64,000 nucleotides of DNA from Mesorhizobium sp. M7A.F.Ca.US.008.03.1.1 (GTDB lineage Bacteria; Pseudomonadota; Alphaproteobacteria; Rhizobiales; Rhizobiaceae). Numbering within the stretch: position 1 is the first letter of the stretch; each line of letters begins with the position of its first letter. Where the stretch lies: positions 1-64,000 of the forward strand of contig NZ_RZRU01000021.1 of assembly GCF_003997495.1 (NCBI RefSeq), written 5' to 3'. The notes under the pieces were generated by a model that saw only the letters and a list, made by a program, of their open reading frames with translations, had not been told where the DNA came from and ran no database searches. Below, piece after piece: positions 60,435 to 64,000 of the stretch. Position numbers and translations under genes: made by a program.

Positions 60435-61643
60435 TCACTGGCCGGCCGTCGGACAGCCGCTTTCCTTTTCGCTGAGGAAGGCCTCTTTGCCCGGAATGGT
60501 GGCGAGATATTTGTAGTAGTCCCAATCCTTGGTGCTCTCGGCTGGCGCCTTGACCTGATAGAGATACATGTCGTGGACCATGTTGCCGTCCGCCTGCACC
60601 TTGCCGTTGGTTATCACCGCATCGTCCACAGGCATCGAATGCAGTTGCTTGGCGACGGCTTCGGTCTCGTCCGTGCCGGCCTTGTCGATCGCCTTCAAAT
60701 ACTGCGTCACCGCCGAATAGGTCGCGGCCTGGATCATGTTCGGCATGCGGTTGGTGTGCTTGAAAAAGCGCTGCCCGAATTCGCGGCTCTTGTCATCGCG
60801 ATCCCAGTAATAGCCTTCGGTCAGCACGACGCCCTGCGCCGCCTGAAGGCCAAGCCCATGCACCTCGGCCAGCGTGAACAGGAGTGCGGCAAGACGCTGA
60901 CCGCCCTGCACGATGCCGAATTCGGCCGCCTGCTTGATCGAGTTGGAGGTATCGAGGCCGGCATTGGCCAGGCCGATGACCTTGGCGCCCGACGATTGCG
61001 CCTGCAGCAGGAAGGACGAATAATCGGTCGACCCGAGGGGATAACGCACCTCGCCCAGCACCTTGCCGCCATGGCCCTCGACGAACTTGGTCGTCTGCTC
61101 TTTCAGCGAATAGCCGAATGCATAGTCGACGGTGACGAAGAACCAGCTGTCGCCGCCCTGCTGCACGAGAGAGCCGCCGGTGCCCACCGCTTGCGAATGT
61201 GTGTCATAGGCCCAGTGGAAGCCATAGGGCGAGCATTGTTTGCCGGTCAGCTCCGTGGTCGCCGCGCCAGTGACGATGTCGATCTTCTTCTTTTCCTTGG
61301 AAATCCCCTGGACGGCGAGCGCCACCGAAGAGGTCGTCAGTTCCATGATGGCATCGACCTGCTCGGTGTCATACCACTGCCGGGCGATGTTGGAGGCGAT
61401 ATCCGGCTTGTTCTGGTGGTCGGCGCTGATGATTTCTATCGGTGCTCCCTGCACCTTGCCGCCGAAATCCTCGACCGCCATCTTGGCCGCCTCGACCGAC
61501 CACTTGCCGCCGAAATCGGCATAGACGCCCGACTGGTCGTTGAGGATGCCGATCTTGACCTTGCCGTCGGAAATTTCGGCGGCCGAGGCGGGGAATGAGG
61601 ATGCGACGAGAAGCGCGGCAGAAACGAAATGGCTTACCTTCAT
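60435..61643 (-). CDS. Branched-chain-type ABC substrate-binding protein
   Basis: A 402-residue periplasmic binding protein with a Sec signal (cut near ASAAE, about residue 22) and the type I periplasmic fold: KIGILNDQSGVYADFGG, then VDAIMELTTSSVALAVQGIS. It is the first gene of the five-gene transporter operon. The 208 bp upstream contain no other gene. The group includes binders of amino acids, amides and aromatic acids; the ligand is unknown. Confidence 0.92.
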   Translation of the reverse strand: MKVSHFVSAALLVASSFPASAAEISDGKVKIGILNDQSGVYADFGGKWSVEAAKMAVEDFGGKVQGAPIEIISADHQNKPDIASNIARQWYDTEQVDAIMELTTSSVALAVQGISKEKKKIDIVTGAATTELTGKQCSPYGFHWAYDTHSQAVGTGGSLVQQGGDSWFFVTVDYAFGYSLKEQTTKFVEGHGGKVLGEVRYPLGSTDYSSFLLQAQSSGAKVIGLANAGLDTSNSIKQAAEFGIVQGGQRLAALLFTLAEVHGLGLQAAQGVVLTEGYYWDRDDKSREFGQRFFKHTNRMPNMIQAATYSAVTQYLKAIDKAGTDETEAVAKQLHSMPVDDAVITNGKVQADGNMVHDMYLYQVKAPAESTKDWDYYKYLATIPGKEAFLSEKESGCPTAGQ

Positions 61644-61851
61644 GGTTGACTTCCTCCCATTACGATGAATCCGGCCGCCCCCTACGATCGATCATCTGCA
61701 ATGGTATTGAACATGAGGAAGAAGGGGACATAGGGCAAGAGGCCGTCCCGGATTTCGTGATCGAAGCGATGCGCTTTGGGGACAGAACGCCGGCCTTGGG
61801 CCCGAGATAGAAACACAACCACGTGAACCGCGACCTGCGGCAGTACTTGCC

Positions 61852-63615
<1,764 letters not shown>

Positions 63616-63650
63616 TGCAAAGGCAGAGTTCTGAAAGGTTTATTCCGGCA

Positions 63651-63807
63651 CGCCCCCCTCTGTCCTGCCGGACATCTCCCCCTCAAGGGGGGAGATTGGA
63701 CGCCACAACGGATTTCGCCAATTTTCAGCGGTGAAGAATGGGCGAGGCGGAGAAGCTGCCAATCTCCCCCCTTGAGGGGGAGATGCCCGGCAGGGCAGAG
63801 GGGGGTG
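63651..63807. repeat. Long palindromic (RIME-like) repeat
   Basis: Arms of about 49 bases (63651-63699 and 63759-63807) pair with only a few mismatches; the centre carries nested palindromes such as CCCCCTCAAGGGGGG. The 59-base interior is GC-poor. From memory, this CTCCCCCTCAAGG/CCTTGAGGGGGAG type is common in Mesorhizobium intergenic regions. It lies between the ABC ATPase and the amidase gene. Confidence 0.8.
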
Positions 63808-63823
63808 TCTTGGCGCCGACCTC

Positions 63824-64000
63824 TCATTCAAACACGCAGCGCGGAAAGTAGAACGACACCACCCAGTTCGGCATGTCGACGATTTCGCTGATGCGGAGAT
63901 CGCCGCACACCGAGGCCAGCATGTAGGCTTCGACCGGGTCAATCTTGTAACGACCGGCGAGCAGGTCGACCATCTGGGCGACGGCCTCCCTGGCGCCCGC
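63824..64000 (-). CDS. Acetamidase/formamidase family, C-terminal fragment (cut by window edge)
   Basis: The last 58 residues of a protein, ending in AYMLASVCGDLRISEIVD and MPNWVVSFYFPRCVFE. This matches the C-terminus of the FmdA/AmdA family, which releases ammonia from formamide or acetamide. The rest of the gene is beyond 64000. It is read on the minus strand towards the dipeptide-type ATPase and may be functionally linked to it. Confidence 0.75.
   Translation of the reverse strand, partial: AGAREAVAQMVDLLAGRYKIDPVEAYMLASVCGDLRISEIVDMPNWVVSFYFPRCVFE

Noticed and set aside
63640..63942. A 100-codon open frame over the palindromic repeat
   Set aside because: It reads through the repeat and in the wrong frame over the acetamidase fragment.

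Overview
The window looks like chromosomal DNA of a GC-rich alphaproteobacterium of the order Rhizobiales, most probably Mesorhizobium or a close relative. Support comes from the housekeeping blocks (rmuC/def/fmt/truA, dapE/dapD, rpmH-rnpA-yidC, engB, argB), the number of ABC importers, and several short palindromic repeats of a kind common in rhizobial genomes. No rRNA, CRISPR array, transposase or integrase was seen. There is one tRNA gene, tRNA-Arg(ACG).

Layout. 0.1-14 kb: a small basic protein, a transglutaminase-like protein, a CDF metal transporter, a GFA-fold protein and rmuC. Then come def and fmt, separated by a small membrane protein and a VapBC/FitAB-type toxin-antitoxin pair, followed by a GNAT acetyltransferase and truA. 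The lysine-pathway genes dapE and dapD lie on the minus strand with small membrane proteins (two tandem DUF805) and a plus-strand ketopantoate-reductase-like gene between them. 13.8-20 kb: a LOG-family protein, a HAD pyrimidine nucleotidase, a diguanylate cyclase, a Tat mini-protein with a GMC oxidoreductase, phenylalanine hydroxylase with a divergent Lrp regulator, and a deleted, frameshifted BchE-like radical SAM pseudogene ending at a palindromic element that touches the argB stop codon.

20.8-38.6 kb: argB, engB, yidC, rnpA and rpmH all run on the minus strand but are spread apart by accessory genes. These are an amidase, an ECF sigma/anti-sigma pair followed by a fasciclin (FAS1) protein and a Tat-exported MsrB, a TetR-controlled EmrAB-type pump with two clear operators, a Vat/CatB-type acetyltransferase overlapping engB, a MarR-controlled second EmrAB-type pump and a second FAS1 protein. 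The theme is envelope stress and efflux. 38.8-50.8 kb: an orphan histidine kinase, tRNA-Arg, an SDR, a GntR regulator with a perfect palindromic operator in front of a polyamine-type ABC importer, then gamma-glutamyltransferase, an AMP-forming acyl-CoA synthetase and a second ketopantoate-reductase-like gene.

50.6-54.1 kb is the most unusual segment. The 3' end of the ketopantoate-reductase-like gene and a ~300-bp block carrying a 76/77-residue protein of unknown function each occur twice, and the two copies enclose different cargo: a VOC-family gene in the first, and an unknown 219-residue protein plus an XRE/ImmA-IrrE metallopeptidase in the second. 54-64 kb: two methyltransferases, a lipoprotein peptidase, a complete branched-chain-amino-acid-type ABC importer, a fused dipeptide-type ABC ATPase, a long palindromic repeat and the 3' end of an acetamidase/formamidase gene cut by the window edge.

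All assignments come from reading translations and motifs by eye. No database search was run.
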